A stretch of 5,694 bases of DNA. It comes from Pseudomonadota bacterium (GTDB lineage: Bacteria; Pseudomonadota; Gammaproteobacteria; Burkholderiales; Gallionellaceae). The notes beneath the pieces were generated by a model. That model ran no database searches. It was given only the letters and a program-made list of their open reading frames with translations, and was not told where the DNA came from. The DNA lies in contig JAJXTL010000171.1 in assembly GCA_021783855.1 (NCBI GenBank), forward strand, positions 1 through 5,694, in the 5' to 3' direction. The position numbers were made by a program, and so were the translations under genes. Below, piece after piece: positions 5,191-5,694 of this stretch. Numbering within the stretch: position 1 is the first letter of the stretch; each line of letters opens with the position of its first letter.

Positions 5191-5694
5191 TCAGGCAGGG
5201 TGAAACTGGTAGAGCCAGGTCTCGGTCAGCGTTTGTGCGCCAGCCTTAAGAAAAAGGCGGATTTCAACTGTGTCTTGCGCGGCCAGATCAAAAAAGGCGC
5301 GCCAGCGTCCGGCTTCACCATCGGGAACCGCTTCGGTCATTACATTCGATATCTTGCCGCCCGTGGCAGTCAGCACCGCTTCCGGGCTGATGCCGGGAGC
5401 AAGCTTGGCAAGATCCCCTCCTTTGAATTCAACCTCGAATTTATGCGTGCCCGGCGGACGTTTTGCAGACTCGCCGCCCCGTCCGATACGGGTCGCCACA
5501 CAGCGCGCAAGATCGGTCTTGAAAGGTTCTTCCGCCTGCCAGTGCAGGCGGTAACGCAGGTGATAGCTATTGCCCGCGCGGGCTTTTTCATGCGGCACCC
5601 ACATCGCAACCACATTGTCGTAGATCTCTTCTTCGGTATGCAGTTCGACCAGTTGCACGGAACCCCCGCCCCAGTTTCCGATCGGCTCGACCCA
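5191..5694 (-). CDS. opgG: OpgG/OpgD-family periplasmic glucan biosynthesis protein, C-terminal part; runs off the right edge
   Basis: The minus strand is open from the right edge to a TGA at 5193-5191, giving the last 167 residues. The first visible residues, WVEPIGNWGGGSVQLVEL, and the following EEIYDNVVAMWVP and YRLHW match the conserved region of the OpgG/OpgD (MdoG) family, and the rest fits its C-terminal immunoglobulin-like domain, ending ETWLYQFHPA. These periplasmic proteins are needed to make osmoregulated periplasmic glucans, the beta-glucan oligosaccharides of the Gram-negative envelope. The GTG at 5658 is an internal valine and not the start; the real start lies outside the window. 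OpgG and OpgD cannot be told apart from this fragment, so the symbol is tentative. The gene is convergent with the response regulator gene, with only 49 bases between their stop codons, and no clear terminator hairpin was found in that gap. Confidence 0.85.
   Translation of the reverse strand, partial: WVEPIGNWGGGSVQLVELHTEEEIYDNVVAMWVPHEKARAGNSYHLRYRLHWQAEEPFKTDLARCVATRIGRGGESAKRPPGTHKFEVEFKGGDLAKLAPGISPEAVLTATGGKISNVMTEAVPDGEAGRWRAFFDLAAQDTVEIRLFLKAGAQTLTETWLYQFHPA

Noticed and set aside
5622..5658. GTG at 5658 as the start of a separate 155-residue minus-strand gene
   Set aside because: The same frame stays open to the window edge and the residues before the GTG (WVEPIGNWGGGS) are conserved in OpgG/OpgD proteins, so this is an internal valine.

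Overview
The window reads as ordinary chromosomal DNA from a Gram-negative proteobacterium, most likely a betaproteobacterium (a Nitrosomonadales/Gallionellaceae-like lineage would fit, but this is inference). The reasons are a betaproteobacterial-style single-chain class I fumarase, an outer-membrane lipoprotein inside a GlrK-QseG-GlrR signalling operon, a periplasmic-glucan protein of the OpgG/OpgD family, moderate GC content, and a palindrome matching the FNR/ANR consensus. No rRNA, tRNA, insertion sequence, CRISPR array or prophage gene was seen.

Layout: (1) 1-786, minus strand: N-terminal 262 codons of a class I [4Fe-4S] fumarate hydratase that runs off the left edge. (2) 787-933: divergent spacer with no convincing promoter. 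(3) 934-1389, plus: four-helix membrane protein of the DUF4149 type. (4) 1390-1496: regulatory spacer holding a perfect FNR-type box (TTGAT-N4-ATCAA), a sigma70-like promoter and a very strong Shine-Dalgarno. (5) 1497-1658, plus: an unrecognised, highly acidic 53-residue protein. (6) 1659-1783: spacer with a candidate extended -10 promoter and a small hairpin followed by five T. (7) 1784-5141, plus: a three-gene operon coding for a membrane histidine kinase (GlrK/QseE-like), an outer-membrane lipoprotein (QseG-like) and a sigma54-dependent response regulator (GlrR/QseF-like), joined by two ATGA stop/start overlaps. (8) 5142-5190: short convergent spacer without an obvious terminator. (9) 5191-5694, minus: C-terminal 167 residues of an OpgG/OpgD-family periplasmic glucan biosynthesis protein that runs off the right edge.

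How the genes work together: the operon is a complete signalling unit. The kinase senses an envelope signal through a periplasmic domain of about 140 residues, probably helped by the lipoprotein, and phosphorylates the regulator at Asp58, which would then activate sigma54 promoters elsewhere. No sigma54 promoter was found here, so the targets lie outside the window. The most notable item is the small acidic protein directly upstream. Its gene is too short for many annotation pipelines, yet it has a strong ribosome binding site, its own promoter and a perfect FNR-type operator. It is therefore a good candidate for an oxygen-regulated small protein, possibly linked to the downstream kinase. The fumarase, DUF4149 and OpgG/OpgD genes look like ordinary housekeeping or envelope neighbours.
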